Notes: a model not told the origin generated them from the sequence alone. A DNA stretch of 64,000 nt from Papaver somniferum (GCF_003573695.1 NW_020621936.1:11222001-11286000), one strand, 5' to 3'; positions 24,941 through 36,622 are shown, numbered from the stretch's first letter. Numbers and translations are program-made.

Positions 24941-25100
24941 TATTTCTGCCTGAGAACAATGATAAATAGTTATCTGGTAGATTCCTCGGTGTTGTGTCTT
25001 TCAATAATTGTTGTCATGACCTCATTCTATTTCTGCAAGAGAACAATGGTAAATAGTTATCTGATAGATTCCTCGGTGTTGTGTCTTTTAATAAATGTTG
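24941..25100. repeat. tandem duplication, period about 87 bp
   Basis: The block TATTTCTGC..GAGAACAAT..TAAATAGTTATCTG.TAGATTCCTCGGTGTTGTGTCTTT is present twice (about 24941-25013 and 25028-25100) with a few substitutions. Confidence 0.85.
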
Positions 25101-25862
25101 GTTAAACTCAACAATAATCCGTTGACGGAATCATTACAAATAGATTAGATCTTAGAATAACATCCGAGAAGCTTTATAAATTACCTATAATGATGCAATA
25201 TATGCGTTGATATACATTGTCCCGCACTTGCGCCTCAAAACACATCGTATTTTGGATCTTGTGTGTAGTCGATCATTGCCACAATGATATGTCTGCATCA
25301 TAAATGAACAGAACCGTGTTAAGAGGAGAAACAAAATGATCTAAAACACAATGGTGTATGAATTGATATATAAAACCACATTCATTTAACATCTTATGAA
25401 AAAGAATTGGCGATAACAAAAGGAGTTACTTAAACACAAAGATTCAGATGCGTTAGAGTCCCCATCTATTTCCTATTATTGTGGATAGACAGTAAAAATT
25501 AGTAATTCATATTTCTCGTATATTCCATTGTCAATTTGGAATCAGTTCAGTTGACTAATCATTACCTTCCAGCTACAATCATCAATCTTTTGGTAACTTC
25601 TAAGAGACTGTGTGGTATTATCCATGTTTTCCAGAATGCATCGAAGGAGGAACAACATGCTAATGATTCAATCTATGTTCTCAATTTTAGGTCTTCTTAA
25701 AGCAGTAAGTATAACTCCTGCACCTTGTGGTGGTGTAAAAGTGTTGATTAGGACAAAACACTAAGATATGTTGTTCAATTACAGATGATGAAATAGAGAG
25801 CCGAAAGTTAATTTACAATCTGGAACTTAAAGAGTCCACAAAACGATTAAAATACAACTTAA

Positions 25863-25922
25863 TGAAAAAATGAGGAGGTAGTTTAAGAATTCAAAAAATG
25901 AGGAGGTATTTTAAGAATTCAT
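25863..25922. repeat. short tandem duplication, period about 30 bp
   Basis: AAAAAATGAGGAGGTA followed by TTTAAGAATTC occurs twice in a row with one difference. Confidence 0.75.
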
Positions 25923-26413
25923 TACAAATTACAAAGTAATACGTACTCTTAATTCATGCGAAGAAAATATAATTTGAATGGGCTGACTGATGGCATGGCG
26001 CGTGAAGGAAAATACAAATCCAGGTTATACATACCTTGGGATATCACTTCCATATGACTTTGCACCTTTATCAAGAGTTGCATTATAGGAAATCATTGTA
26101 CATCTCCCTTACATGAGATTATGCACAACAATGAACCCCACAATTCACTTTGAGGAGTCAAAAATTCATGACACTGCAGTTTATATCAAGGAGAGGACGG
26201 TGCAGTTTAAGTGAGATTGAATTAACAAACAAAAAATGTTGATTCGTATCTTGAAAGTCCCCCCACCCCACCCCCCACACACACACCAAAAAAAAAATGC
26301 ATCTACTAACTATTCAGTAGATGGAATAAGTTATAAAATACGCGAGATATGGTTATCATCTCCATCTCAAAATGATAAGCTTAAGGAAATAATGATATAA
26401 TAAAAAGAGATTT

Positions 26414-26730
26414 ACCTGGTGCGGTAGAACCCAAACTTTCAATCAAAATCTTGTGACCTACACATTTAAAACAACCAATAATTTCCAGACTGGCAATTTA
26501 AAACCGGAAAACCAAAAATTTCCAGACGAATGGTAGTGATTTTCTGGCAAATATATCTGCAACAATATAACCAAAAATTAAGAAATTCCAATCAGTAATC
26601 AAATACTACAAATTAAGAAGAAAAAAAATCAAACTAAACTAAGAGAGTACTGATCTTGCAGTGTTGAGAGAGTATGATGCAGAGAGAAATGGAGGAAGAC
26701 CATAAATCTCTCTTGAAGTTTATATAGGGG
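26414..26730 (-). promoter_or_regulatory. promoter-like and exon-like minus-strand segment
   Basis: On the minus strand CCCTATATAAACTTC (about 26716-26730) looks like a strong plant TATA box. About 30 bases downstream begins a CT-rich leader (TTTCTCTCTGCATC). Farther on, a 45-base segment is framed by AAATGTGTAG and GTAAATC splice-like sites (about 26416-26460). A later segment near 26033-26090 contains an ATG with an open frame into a GTATGT donor. No protein is recognised; it may be a captured promoter with relic exons inside the copia-like element, or a coincidence. Confidence 0.3.
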
Positions 26731-29700
26731 AACATTTCAAGGAATTTATGTTAACGGGTATCCTGCATGAAAGGGATGGTAACCTAATCAGAATACCCCA
26801 TTAATATATTTTCAAAATAGTACACATTTCTTCGAGAAGTTTCATCGAACACATTACAACAAAACTCAAGTAAAACCAACCTAACAATAGGAATAAACTT
26901 TAGCTGGTGCATTAAGTTCAAACAATCTTTACTTGATAAGATCACAGTTAGATGGAACAACATATTTGTTGGAGTTGGAGGATTAATTCAGACCAAAGAT
27001 CACAGTTAGATGTTAACAACAACTCATGGAACGGTGGACCCAAAAAAAAGAAGGAAAAGACGGGTTAATGAGTTAGAGGAACCTGATACATACCTTGAGA
27101 AAGCAGAAAACGACAACTCGTGGAGATGTTATACTTGCGAGTGGAAATGGAGGGATACACAGGTAGAAGTTTATATACTTGAAAATTTGATCGAGCGTTT
27201 CAGAAACCATAAGGATTGACATAAATGAGGCATAATGGGTGGTTAATGCCTTTGAATGTAATTTTGATTCGTAACGGAAAACAGATGAATAAATGGATGC
27301 AACAATAAACTTTGAACCAGTGAAATTTAGGGAGTAGAAAATGGGTGCATTCTCAACCGTGATTTATCTCTTACAATTTTCCACATTTCAAAAGGAATGA
27401 GATCCGTCGATATCTGTAGATGGTTTATGCATAGCCGTTGGATGGTCAGAAAACCATTTGTTTTTATAAGATAGATTTGGATTGATGGGATGTATAACAT
27501 GGCTTAACATATCATACGTTCATGTGGATACCAATTTTTTTTTAACCTTATAAGGTACACAGTCTACAAGGTTTCTTATTCCGAGATGGTAGCGGTAACT
27601 AACCTAGTTGTGATCCATTTGTTCATTACTAATATTTATTTTAAACATTTAGTTATCCAAGTATAGAGTCATACGGATACATCGGTGATCAATTTCCCAG
27701 AAATTTTGATTTCCTTTCTTCTCTTATCCCTTTTTATAGAGAAAGAAAAAAATAAATAAAAATCCATTGAAAGATGGTCTACAGTTTTTATTTCTTTCAT
27801 GAAACTGTAATCACCAAAAATTGGTGTTATCGCGATTTAGCTACCTTAACGGTATTTAATCACATGCATGGTTGAATAACCTCCGTCCAATTAAATTTGG
27901 TATCCCTCTCCATTAGCAAGGATCATGTATATGGTTTTTATTTCTTTACAAGAAACCATACATCGACCACAAAAGTGGATTATTCCATTGCGACGACTAA
28001 AACGATTTTTCTAATTGGTGTTAATTTTCTCCATAAGATTGGAATATTTTCTAACCTTTTGCCAAAAGGGAGAGAATTTTTCGACCATATAATGGATTTT
28101 TTTAAAGTCGATTTCTTTATTTTCTTAAAAAGAATCATATAAGCCAATTGAAACTGGTTTCTCTGTAAATCCCAAAAGGATGAGATGTCGTTGTCAGTAT
28201 TCACTATTGCAAACACAATGAGATGGAGAATTGCTACATTTCTTAGGGATATTTATCAATTTTTAGTTCTCTTCCTTGTATTATTCTCCAAAATTTGAAG
28301 TTGTTCCACTTGTAGTTGGAATTGGACACTAAAGATCAAAGGGTGCGCACCCGGCTTGTTAGCCTATCTCATTAGTCTTTGTAATGACTATATTGATCTT
28401 AAAGTTAATTTATTTTGATGAAATAATTAAAGTTTCCATAATTTCATTCTTAGGTGAATGGATATCTCATCGGCCTTATAGGTCATTGGAGATTTGGTTA
28501 CTTATTTTATATGTTTTTTAGTTGTAACCATTAAAATCCATAGTTGATGTTAAATTTGTTTGTCAAGTAGACTACAATTTTTAAGGACTTTTTTTTTTAT
28601 GGTTTTTGAAGTCATTATCTACAGTCCAACTGGTATTATTCTTAAAATCCAGACTATATTATGAGTATATGTCCTTGATTTTAATCGCATAATATTCTAC
28701 GAAATTTATTTTCGTACATGAGATGACAATTTCCGCCAGAATCAGGGGGAGACTCTATGTTATTAGAAGTTGACATTAATTAACTGAAAAGGTTATATCA
28801 TTTCTCTCCCATCATGATCAAGTCGAAAAAGGCTTCCACTAAACAGGGGTGAAAATATCTCAATTAGCTTTCCCATAAGCTTAATTATGCCGTTTGAAAA
28901 GGCAAATCCAATCACATATAGCAATCATGTAACATTTTTATATAGGCTACAGATAGTGCTCCAATAGAGTCTATCATAATACGATTCACGTCCCCAAAAT
29001 TCATATCTCCTCATTTGAATAATAGGAGATTATAATGCATGCGGGCACTGGTACCAGTAATTCAATGAATTTTGTTTGAGAATTGTGTGGGATCATGGTT
29101 ATTTAATATGTTGTCGAATATTCATTTGGTGTAGCTACTGAAATAATAAAAATGGTGGTTGTGAACCCCTATGCAGAGAAATATCGACACATGTGATTGG
29201 TTGGCATACAATCCAAGTTAGGTTGGATTAATTTCTCGATTGATGCAATTTTGGATCCAAACTTAACACCTTAAACATGCCAAGCCTATTAATTACAGGT
29301 TGGTCATATTGCGTCTTTTTACGAGAAATTTCTTCGTTGTAAAAACGATTTGAGGGTTCTATTTTTTTCTCAGACCTTAGGATTGATTCAATAAATTTTT
29401 GTTCTCCATGCATGATGCTTTTGGATTGGTAGTCCTTGAGGGACTCGTATTGCATTTACACAAGAAATTTGGTTGGGAAAATATTCAAATTTGTTATCCT
29501 TGTAGGATTCAAATTATATTATGGCAGCCAGCTGACTCGATTATGTTAGGTTGAACAATCCTCTATGTGTTTTTAGAATTTGATATCCGGATTAATTAGT
29601 TGATGCTATCAACTTTATGGGTCTCTTGAGGAGTCCTTGAAAACACAAAAATCCACGCTTTAGCAGCATAAATTCTATTTTTTCTTTCTTAAATATGCAG

Positions 29701-30615
29701 TTAGAATTATGCTGGCTTAAACTCTTCTTTGAGATAGACTAGACTTATTATTTGATGCTTGTCTTTTGTGAATTTAAGTCAAAAGTTGTACTCTTTTTCC
29801 TTCGTTTCAGGTTTTGTCCCATGTGGTTTTCCTGAGAAGGTTTTAACGAGGCAACATCTCGTTGACATTTAATTTTCTTTCAAAAAATGTTGATATTTGT
29901 GCTCTTTTTCCTTCGTTCAAATTTTTTCCCATTGGGTTTTACAGGCAAGTTTTTAGTGAGGCAAATTAATTCAACATGGTGGTCATCCAAGGGGGAGTTG
30001 TATGGATTTCGGTTATTTGGTGGATTCCCACCATTAGCTAGGTCATTTTGTTAGGCCATTTTAACATAACCATACCCTATAAATTTGGATATCATTTTGA
30101 TCCATAATATGACTACATTTGTACACCTATGGTATTGTAACTGCGTATTGGCACTCCGTTGAAGAAATTACAACAACTACTTCTGCAAATCATTTTTGAA
30201 AAGCTAGCAATCCAAGAAGCAAGTCCGCAATGTATTTAAAGAAGCGTGAAGACTCGAGAAACTACCATTGGAAGACTAACATAAAAGATGACTTCATCAA
30301 CTGGAAAATTTCTCATGAAAGCATTGTTATCTCCAGCATTCAAGAAATTTGTTCTTCAAAATTGGAAAGTCTCGACTCAAAGATTTGCACGCCAAGATTT
30401 GACTGAAGTATTTATCAGGGGGAGCGCCATCATCAAATTAAGGTGCATTCACTGGACTTTATCGCGTTGTACTCTTTTTCCTTGTCAAGGTTTTAACGAG
30501 GCAACATTTGCGTGTCCAATAATGTTTCGAGTCTATACATGCTTATACAATTTCAGGTTTTTCTCTTTTGAGTTTTTCCTGGTACGTTTGCAATTAGCTT
30601 AGACACAATGTCATC

Positions 30616-30623
30616 AGGGGGAG
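30616..30623 (+). other. polypurine tract of copia-like element
   Basis: AGGGGGAG abuts the TG of the right LTR, as expected for a plus-strand primer. Near-identical ATCAGGGGGAG words also occur at about 28741-28752 and 30413-30424, perhaps extra tracts or traces of internal duplication. Confidence 0.75.
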
Positions 30624-30805
30624 TGTTATAAACGTGTAATTATGTTAACAATATCTAGGGTGAATCTCGTTTATTTCTGGGATGCCCTTGTGTCTAGCCT
30701 ATAAATAGAGGCTCTAATATTTATTTATGATATACTAATGAATACAATTTCTCCCTTCTTCTTCTCCTCTACTTTGTGTCTCCTTCTCCATCTTCTCCTT
30801 TTACA
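30624..30805 (+). repeat. right LTR of copia-like element
   Basis: It starts TGTTATAAACGTGTAATTAT and ends CTTTTACA. It aligns with the left LTR along its length, with scattered substitutions and an extra GCCTA before the TATA box (CTATAAATAGAGGC). Confidence 0.85.
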
Positions 30806-32327
30806 AGAATTGGGTGATAATACTGGACTAGCAAGCAAAATACGGAAGCGAAAGCTAGCATGGGCTGCTGCCTTCTGTGGTGGCCGGTCTTTTTTCAACT
30901 CCATTGTTAGATGCACGACAAGCAAAAAAAAGGTAGGTGAATTCGGAGTTCAATTTCTTCTACATAAGGTAGGTGAGAGCAAGAACTAGATATCAGCGGC
31001 TTGAGTTTGAAACCTTTCGGCACCAAATTTTTTGTGGATCATCAAAAACAAAAATAAAAGAAGGATTTTCTTTATCTTGTGATCGTAGGGCTGGGGTATA
31101 ACATGTGTGGTTGTGCCGTCAAGATAAAATTTTAATTGAATAGCCAATATCATCCAAAGGTGTTGGCTCCAGTAGTGTTGATTTGCTAGTAGGAACGTTG
31201 GTCGGTGTAAATCTCCCCCCTTTTAATAGCAACAAGGGATTGCAAAACTTAAGTAAATATAACCGTTGGATCTCCAAACTTTAAAATTCCACCGTTAGAT
31301 TTCATAAATAAAATTCCTTTCGAACTATTGTTATTGTCCGTTAGATCATTAGACTTCCTCTTTCTTATCAGCCGTTAGATTTTAAAGAAGTGGCATAAAG
31401 AATGTTTACAGGGACATAAAAGTAAATGCACTTTTTATATATTTAAAAATCTCATATCTTTTAAACTACATGTCGGATTTTTGTAAATTTTATATATTTG
31501 GAAATCCCTTTAAATTAGCTACGCAATGAGCACAAATAATGATATCAAATTTTTGTTTTACAATTTTTTTTATATGTCTCCGAATCTTATATGTCTTCTC
31601 CTTAAAAGTTAGCCATACCTTAAAATTAGACATAACTTATAAAAAAATTAAAAAAATCTACAATAAAAAAACAAAACAAATGATTGATTCTTAAGTACAA
31701 ACAACGTATAATTTTTAAATAAAAAATATGTTGTCGAATTACCATCAAATTATTTGGAAAGTAGAAAAATAGCATCGTCCACGTGCAACGCACGTGCTCA
31801 CTACTTGTATATATATATCCAAAAGCTGCATAGTTAGCGAGACACTGAGATCAAGTAGCCTAAACGTGCAAGTTGCCATAGTTTAGTGATGCTTATCACA
31901 ACATCAACAACGAGTCAATGACAAGAGTAGGCCATGGCTCAATTCAAGCGCCATATCTGGCATCTTTGCTCATTCCATTTGTGTGCCAGCCTAAATACCA
32001 GTAGAAAGGTTCGAAACACAAAGACTATGAATATTTTTTATTAATTCCAAGAATACATCCACAACAATATAAATATCCATGGAACAAACACATTATCCAT
32101 TAATTGTTTCCATTAAGCTAGGTGAAACATTAAGGTCCTCGGAGCCATGGATTTACAGTGGTGGCAGGGAAAGATGTCTTCCTCCGTAAGAGCATCCACA
32201 AAACTTGTGGAAATGGTGCTTCTGGTTTTGTACTGGTTTATCAAGATCATGATCAAGGCTTCCTTTAAATATTTTATTAACCCCCCTCTATCCATACTGA
32301 AGAAAAAATGGAGACGTTTGCAGTTGT
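30806..32327. other. non-coding stretch between elements
   Basis: A plus ORF at 30738-30989 overlaps the end of the LTR and has no known features. Four CCGTTGGAT/CCGTTAGAT words lie between 31262 and 31380. ORFs at 32113-32377 on both strands are not recognised. Confidence 0.4.
31780..31807 (+). mobile_element. Helitron-like 3' terminus candidate
   Basis: CACGTGC-AAC-GCACGTG is a perfect 7-bp stem with a 3-base loop (31780-31796), followed after four bases by CTAC then T. Plant Helitrons end with a hairpin a few bases before CTRR and insert before T; here the last base of the tetranucleotide differs (CTAC). No 5' TC end was located. Confidence 0.35.
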
Positions 32328-32501
32328 GGGTGCAGATCCCATGTACCCTTCCTCCATGTGCCCTCGTGTCCCACTAGTTAGATTTTGACATGTGGCTTCA
32401 TTTTTTTCCATAATTCAATTATCCTATTTACGGTTAAAGATAATTATGAAAACATAAAAACATATATATTGTTACCTTTTTTATCTCCCGAACCAAAAAT
32501 C
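32328..32501 (+). repeat. left terminal inverted repeat of Mutator-like element
   Basis: It runs from GGGTGCAGATCC to CCGAACCAAAAATC and pairs with 34893-35070. The inner part includes CGGTTAAAGATAATTATG, found inverted at the right end. It probably holds the element's promoter. Confidence 0.9.
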
Positions 32502-32757
32502 CAAGCTTGAGGTTCCGAATGAATAACAAAGTTTTTGTATCAAAAAAAAATTTCATTAAAGGGAAACACATCTAATAGGTTAATGATCATCCAATAGTGA
32601 GGATGCAATTACAACAGGTATTTTACTGAACTTAGTTATATCATTTTCAAGTCCTTATTGCTGAAATCCTATTTTAGTACTTTAATTTATATGATTAAAT
32701 TGTAAAACCAAAACTATTAAAAGGAGCTTAAAGTTTATATATTTTTTGATTTTGTAG

Positions 32758-34236
32758 GGTTTACACAACGGTGCTCAACTTGAAGAAGACGATCTCCAAG
32801 TGCGGCGCAAATTGGATTTAGGTAAGGGCATCGACCTAAATATTTCTTTAGATGATATCTCTACTGAAGAGTCGAATGAAAATGTCGCATGTGTTGAATC
32901 AATTCACTCTAGAATAAGAAAAGAACAAATTCCAGTACTAGGAATGGAGTTTGAAACAGAAGACAAAGCCTACACTTTTTATAATACATATGCATTCTAT
33001 TTTGGGTTTAGTGTGAGAAAAAGTAAATCCCATTTCTTTAGCAATAAGAAATTGAGAGATAGACTATTTGTTTGTCATGCTGAAGGTAAACGTGATGTAG
33101 ATACTCGTGATGCCGCCGATGTCAAGTCTCACCGTGCAGAAACAAGGTTCGAGTGTCTAGCTAGGATGAAAATCAGTTGTGTTTCAAATGGTGATATGTA
33201 TCGTGTCATTGAGTTTATTCCTAATCATACACATGTTACATCTAGTCCTTCGAAGACACATCTTTTTAGATCTCATAGGAAAATGAGTGCTATAAATATA
33301 GCTCAAGCCGAAATGACGGATAGGTCTGGAATAAATCCTAAAGAAACAGTAGAATTTATGAGTAGACAAGCAGGCGGTCGGGAACATCTTGGATTTATTC
33401 CACTTGACTATAAAAATTATTTGCGCACTAAGCAAACAAGAGAAATGAAAACAGGAGATACGGGAGGTGTATTAGAATATCTGCAAAAGAAGAAATTGAC
33501 TGATCCAAATTTTTTCTATGCCATACAAGTGGATAAAGAGGATTTAATAACTAATATATTTTGGGCTGATGCCAGAATGATGGTAGACTATGATTATTTT
33601 GGCGACGTGGTTTGTTTTGATACCACTTTTAGAAAAAACAAAGAAGGAAGACCTTTTGCGATGTTTGTTGGAGTTAACCATCATAAGCAATCAGTCATAT
33701 TTGGTGCTGCACTTCTGTATGATGAAACTGCAGAGACTTTTGAGTGGTTGTTTGACATTTTTGCTAAAACCATGTCCGGGAAGAAACCAAAGAGTATTTT
33801 TACTGATCAGGATGCTGCAATGGCAAAAGCTTTAGCATCGGAGTGGCCGGAAACAACCCATCGGTTATGCATTTGGCATATATTTCAAAATGCAGCTAAA
33901 CATCTTAGCCATGTTTTTGAAAAATTTGATAACTTCGCTAAGGAATTTAGCAACTGTGTATATGATTACGAGGAGGAAAAAGAATTTATAGATGCTTGGA
34001 AAAATATGCTTGAGAAATATAAGCTCCAAGATAATGAATGGTTGAGAAGATTATTCAATATAAAAGAAAAATGGGCTTTGGTTTATGGAAGAAATACCTT
34101 TAGTGCTGAAATCACCACCACCCAACGAAGTGAAAGCTTGAACAGTTTGGTAAAAAAATACCTTTCAAAACTTATTCGATCCAGCAATGTTAACATGTCT
34201 TGCAATCAATTGGTGATTAATTATTTAGCTTTGTAA
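32758..34236 (+). pseudogene. FAR1/FRS-type MULE transposase, 3'-truncated
   Basis: The open frame starts just after a TTTTGTAG acceptor at 32757, so an upstream exon is expected; no in-frame ATG lies near the first residues (residue 1 below is the GTG at 32800). Residues 49-162 are the FAR1 DNA-binding domain: GMEFETEDKAYTFYNTYAFY, then zinc ligands in FVCHAEG, ECLARM and NHTH. Residues 265-370 are the MULE transposase core, with CFDTTF (Asp274), TDQD (Asp336) and the CIWHIFQNAAKHL helix; TTQRSESLNS supplies the expected Glu445. Family members continue for about 150-250 residues into a SWIM zinc finger; here the reading departs from the family after VKKYLS (about residue 456) and stops at 478. 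The domain content is like FHY3/FAR1 transcription factors, but the surrounding inverted ends mark it as a transposon gene. It probably cannot act alone. Confidence 0.88.
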
Positions 34237-34262
34237 TATTTGACTGTATATATTTTTCCAAA

Positions 34263-34325
34263 CAACAATCTAATGCGGGAGCCTACTACCAACCGTACTC
34301 GGACGGTGTATTTAACACCTTCCAG
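34263..34325 (+). pseudogene. relic exon of MULE transposase tail
   Basis: Twenty-one codons read QQSNAGAYYQPYSDGVFNTF-Q and end at a CAG/GTAATTT donor. The acceptor GCAG at 34408-34411 opens another 20 codons (34412-34474, QGLQGQGLQTRQIYNYRQ then TAG). Phases match. They lie in a different position from the truncated main exon, so the segment between them appears deleted. Confidence 0.65.
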
Positions 34326-34411
34326 GTAATTTTTGTGTGCTTAACTTTGCTTTGAATACCCTATTATTGTGAAAAAAAAAGAAAGAAAATGATGTTTAGC
34401 TTTTATTGCAG

Positions 34412-34474
34412 GAACAACAAGGATTACAAGGACAAGGATTGCAAACGCGACAAATCTATAACTATCGCCAGTAG
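34412..34474 (+). pseudogene. relic last exon of MULE transposase tail
   Basis: A Gln/Gly-rich 20-codon end with an in-frame TAG stop, preceded by a TTTTATTGCAG acceptor. It continues the frame of 34263-34325 across an 86-base GT-AG intron. The tail is not recognised by itself. Confidence 0.6.
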
Positions 34475-34892
34475 TTCCAAACAGTTCCAAACCGGAAATG
34501 CTGAATTAACATCCAAGTAAGACGAGAAGACAAGCTTTTGAGCCAATCAGTGATCAGATGGCCACAGTAGAATGTTTGGAGTTGCGTCTTATTGTTTAAT
34601 TACCGCAATCCTTGTAACAAAAATTTGGATGAGATTACAAGATATTAAGTTCACATTTATTTATTTGATCTAAACTTTGCTGGCTACATTATTTTCTTTG
34701 ATGGAAAAAACTCATAACTTTATTGATTAATAAGGAGTTAGTAAAGATATATGTAACATCTTCGTACTCGTTTTGAAGTTCACTGTATTACAAGAGTTCA
34801 ACTCGGAAACCATTCCAAAAGATTGTGATGAACATTCTCCAGGTAATCTCAAAGTGCAGTCAAAAGAAAAGAGAAGAAGAATGAGAGATGTA

Positions 34893-35070
34893 GATTTTTG
34901 GTTCGGGAGATAAAAAAAAGGTAATAGTATATATGCTTTTATGTTTTCATAATTATCTTTAACCGTAAATAGGATAATTGAATTATGGAAAAAAAAAGGA
35001 AGCCACGTGTCAAAATCTAACTAGTGGGACACGAGGACACATGGAGGAAGGGGACATGGGATCTGCACCC
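34893..35070 (-). repeat. right terminal inverted repeat of Mutator-like element
   Basis: Reverse complement of the left end with a few substitutions and small indels, for example ACACGTGG against ACATGTGG. Confidence 0.9.
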
Positions 35071-36508
35071 CACATTTTGAGAACAGAAATGAAAGGTATG
35101 GACTTAAAAGTAGTAATACCTGACGTCAATGATATAGCTAGTCTTTATGAAGCTTAATTCATCTTGAATACTTGCCGAAATTATATTGGTTGGCAAGCTA
35201 TGGATCGAATGTAATTGTTGAAAGTTCTTAACAAGTTTTATATATTGAAAAGAATGTAATTCCAGTTTTATCTTTATACCTCTAAAGCTTGATTTTTTTA
35301 CTTCTAAGAGCGCTTCTCTTGTTGGGTCACAATCCTCTTAATTGCAATTGAGTGTGTTTTTGGCGTTTAAGTATTAATCAGCTCGGGTATCTGATATCCC
35401 GCCAATCGATAGTACATATGCAGTTGAGCTCGGATAGTAATCTAGAGACTCGGACTACCGAGTCTCCGGTGCAAATTAAGGACGCTTCCCAAAAGTAATA
35501 AGTTTGCGGATCATGGGAAAAGTGTATAAAGATAGAATTTGTATCGAGTGGTAAAGGGGCTAATGCCGGCAACAGTCTATATCACTGTCTTCATAGGGCA
35601 AGTTTTTATTAGGAAAATTTTATCTGAAAAAAATTCAAATGGCAGAATTTATAATCCAACTTGATTTTTTTGGAATAGTCCTTCCGAGCTGTTATTACCA
35701 AGATATGTGATGGTTATAAAAAAAAAAAAATTAAAATAAGGTAAAAAGAAAGAAATCTTCAAATTTTGGACAGTAACCAAATCAAACATGCAACAAAGAA
35801 GAGTTCAAGGCAAGCAAAATCAAGGCAAAGACAAAGAAAATTTGAAATTTTTTTCTTTTTTTCTTTTATCGATTCGATAGAGATTTTGGTGCTAGCGAGC
35901 TTCGAATTTGTGTAACTGGTATCATCTCCCAGTGACTACCACTGTACTACACACTGGCAAAAATTTGAAAGTCAACCTTATTAGTCACAAGAACTGAGGA
36001 AAATCTCGTAATGAACCCATTGAATGGAAGTTTCTTCAAATGAAGAAAACCAGAAGGTTAATGATTATCAGAGATTTTTATTGAAGTCTTTATTTAAGTT
36101 TTTATTGTCCAAGTTTATCTCTTATAAAATGACACAATATTATTAATTAATTCGAAGTTTATATCTTGTGAAATGGCCCAATTGTTTATTAATTCGAAAA
36201 TTTTACTTAAAACACGAAGTATTGTTGAAAATTAGACTCATATTTTTAATTCATCCGTACTTAAATAAAACTTACATTTAATTAGACTTACACTTACTTA
36301 AGAAATTAAGAAAAATTACAACTTACATTTAAAAATTTTACTTAAAACAATAAGATTGGAATTTATTTAGGTAGCACCTTTAAGATCTGATAACAAGGGA
36401 TATTTTTTTGTTCCCTCCCTTATAAAGATCGATAATTTGCATTACCTTCTCTAGAAAAATTTAATTAGTGATACCTCCCCTCGTTACCTTTTCCATCCAA
36501 TTCCAAAT
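35071..36508. other. AT-rich non-coding stretch
   Basis: No gene or clear element was recognised. A minus ORF at 35378-35572 has no known features. Confidence 0.4.
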
Positions 36509-36622
36509 TGTTAGAGCATTGTAAGGTCGAACTCACAAGTGTTGATATCTCAATCTTGTTGTCAAATTTAGTTGTTAAAACGATATCTTGATTTCTAGTC
36601 TACAATTAGTTAAGTCTCAGAC
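36509..36622 (+). mobile_element. first 114 bases of an LTR
   Basis: It starts TGTTAGAGCATTGTAAGGTC and follows the beginning of the 58886 LTR to AAGTCTCAGAC, where the sequence switches to an opposite-strand LTR. Confidence 0.8.

Larger units (their letters stand above)
23006..30623. other. interior of copia-like element, no supported gene
   Basis: Apart from the repeats and promoter-like segment listed, I see no coding signal. A 69-codon plus ORF at 27010-27219 (basic start PKKRRKRR, then CYTCEWKW) has no recognised family. Low-complexity C-rich and A-rich tracts occur at 26260-26299, and a G-rich tract at 24357-24375. Confidence 0.4.
22829..30805 (+). mobile_element. degenerate Ty1/copia-like element
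   Basis: Two similar LTRs in the same orientation (22829-23005 and 30624-30805) enclose 7.6 kb. After the left LTR comes GACGTTATCACGCACGTTGC, close to the TTATCAGCACG start seen after the LTR of many plant copia elements; before the right LTR comes the polypurine tract AGGGGGAG. Three copies of the TTGTACTCTTTTTCCTT...AACGAGGCAACA trailer typical of copia 3' regions occur at 29788-29863, 29895-29965 and 30466-30515. No gag or pol reading frame survives, and parts of the interior may be later insertions. Flanking five bases differ (ATCCG and AGAAT), so the pair may have been rearranged. Confidence 0.75.
32328..35070 (+). mobile_element. Mutator-like element (FAR1/FRS type)
   Basis: Long inverted ends of about 175 bases (32328-32501 and 34893-35070) enclose a transposase gene. 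The left end begins GGGTGCAGATCCCATGT and the right end is its near-exact reverse complement, with matching blocks such as GTGTCCCACTAGTTAGATTT. Long inverted ends plus a MULE transposase define a Mutator-like transposon. I found no convincing 9-bp target duplication on the flanks. The element is about 2.7 kb, short because the transposase 3' part is deleted. Confidence 0.92.

Noticed and set aside
27010..27219. 69-codon ORF with a basic start and two Cys
   Set aside because: No recognised family, no promoter or conserved context; too short to call.
30738..30989. 83-codon ORF starting in the right copia LTR
   Set aside because: It begins inside the LTR and runs into unrelated flank; likely chance.
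35870..35960. Possible tRNA-like segment
   Set aside because: It has some tRNA-like words but no cloverleaf or TTCGAATC arm could be drawn.
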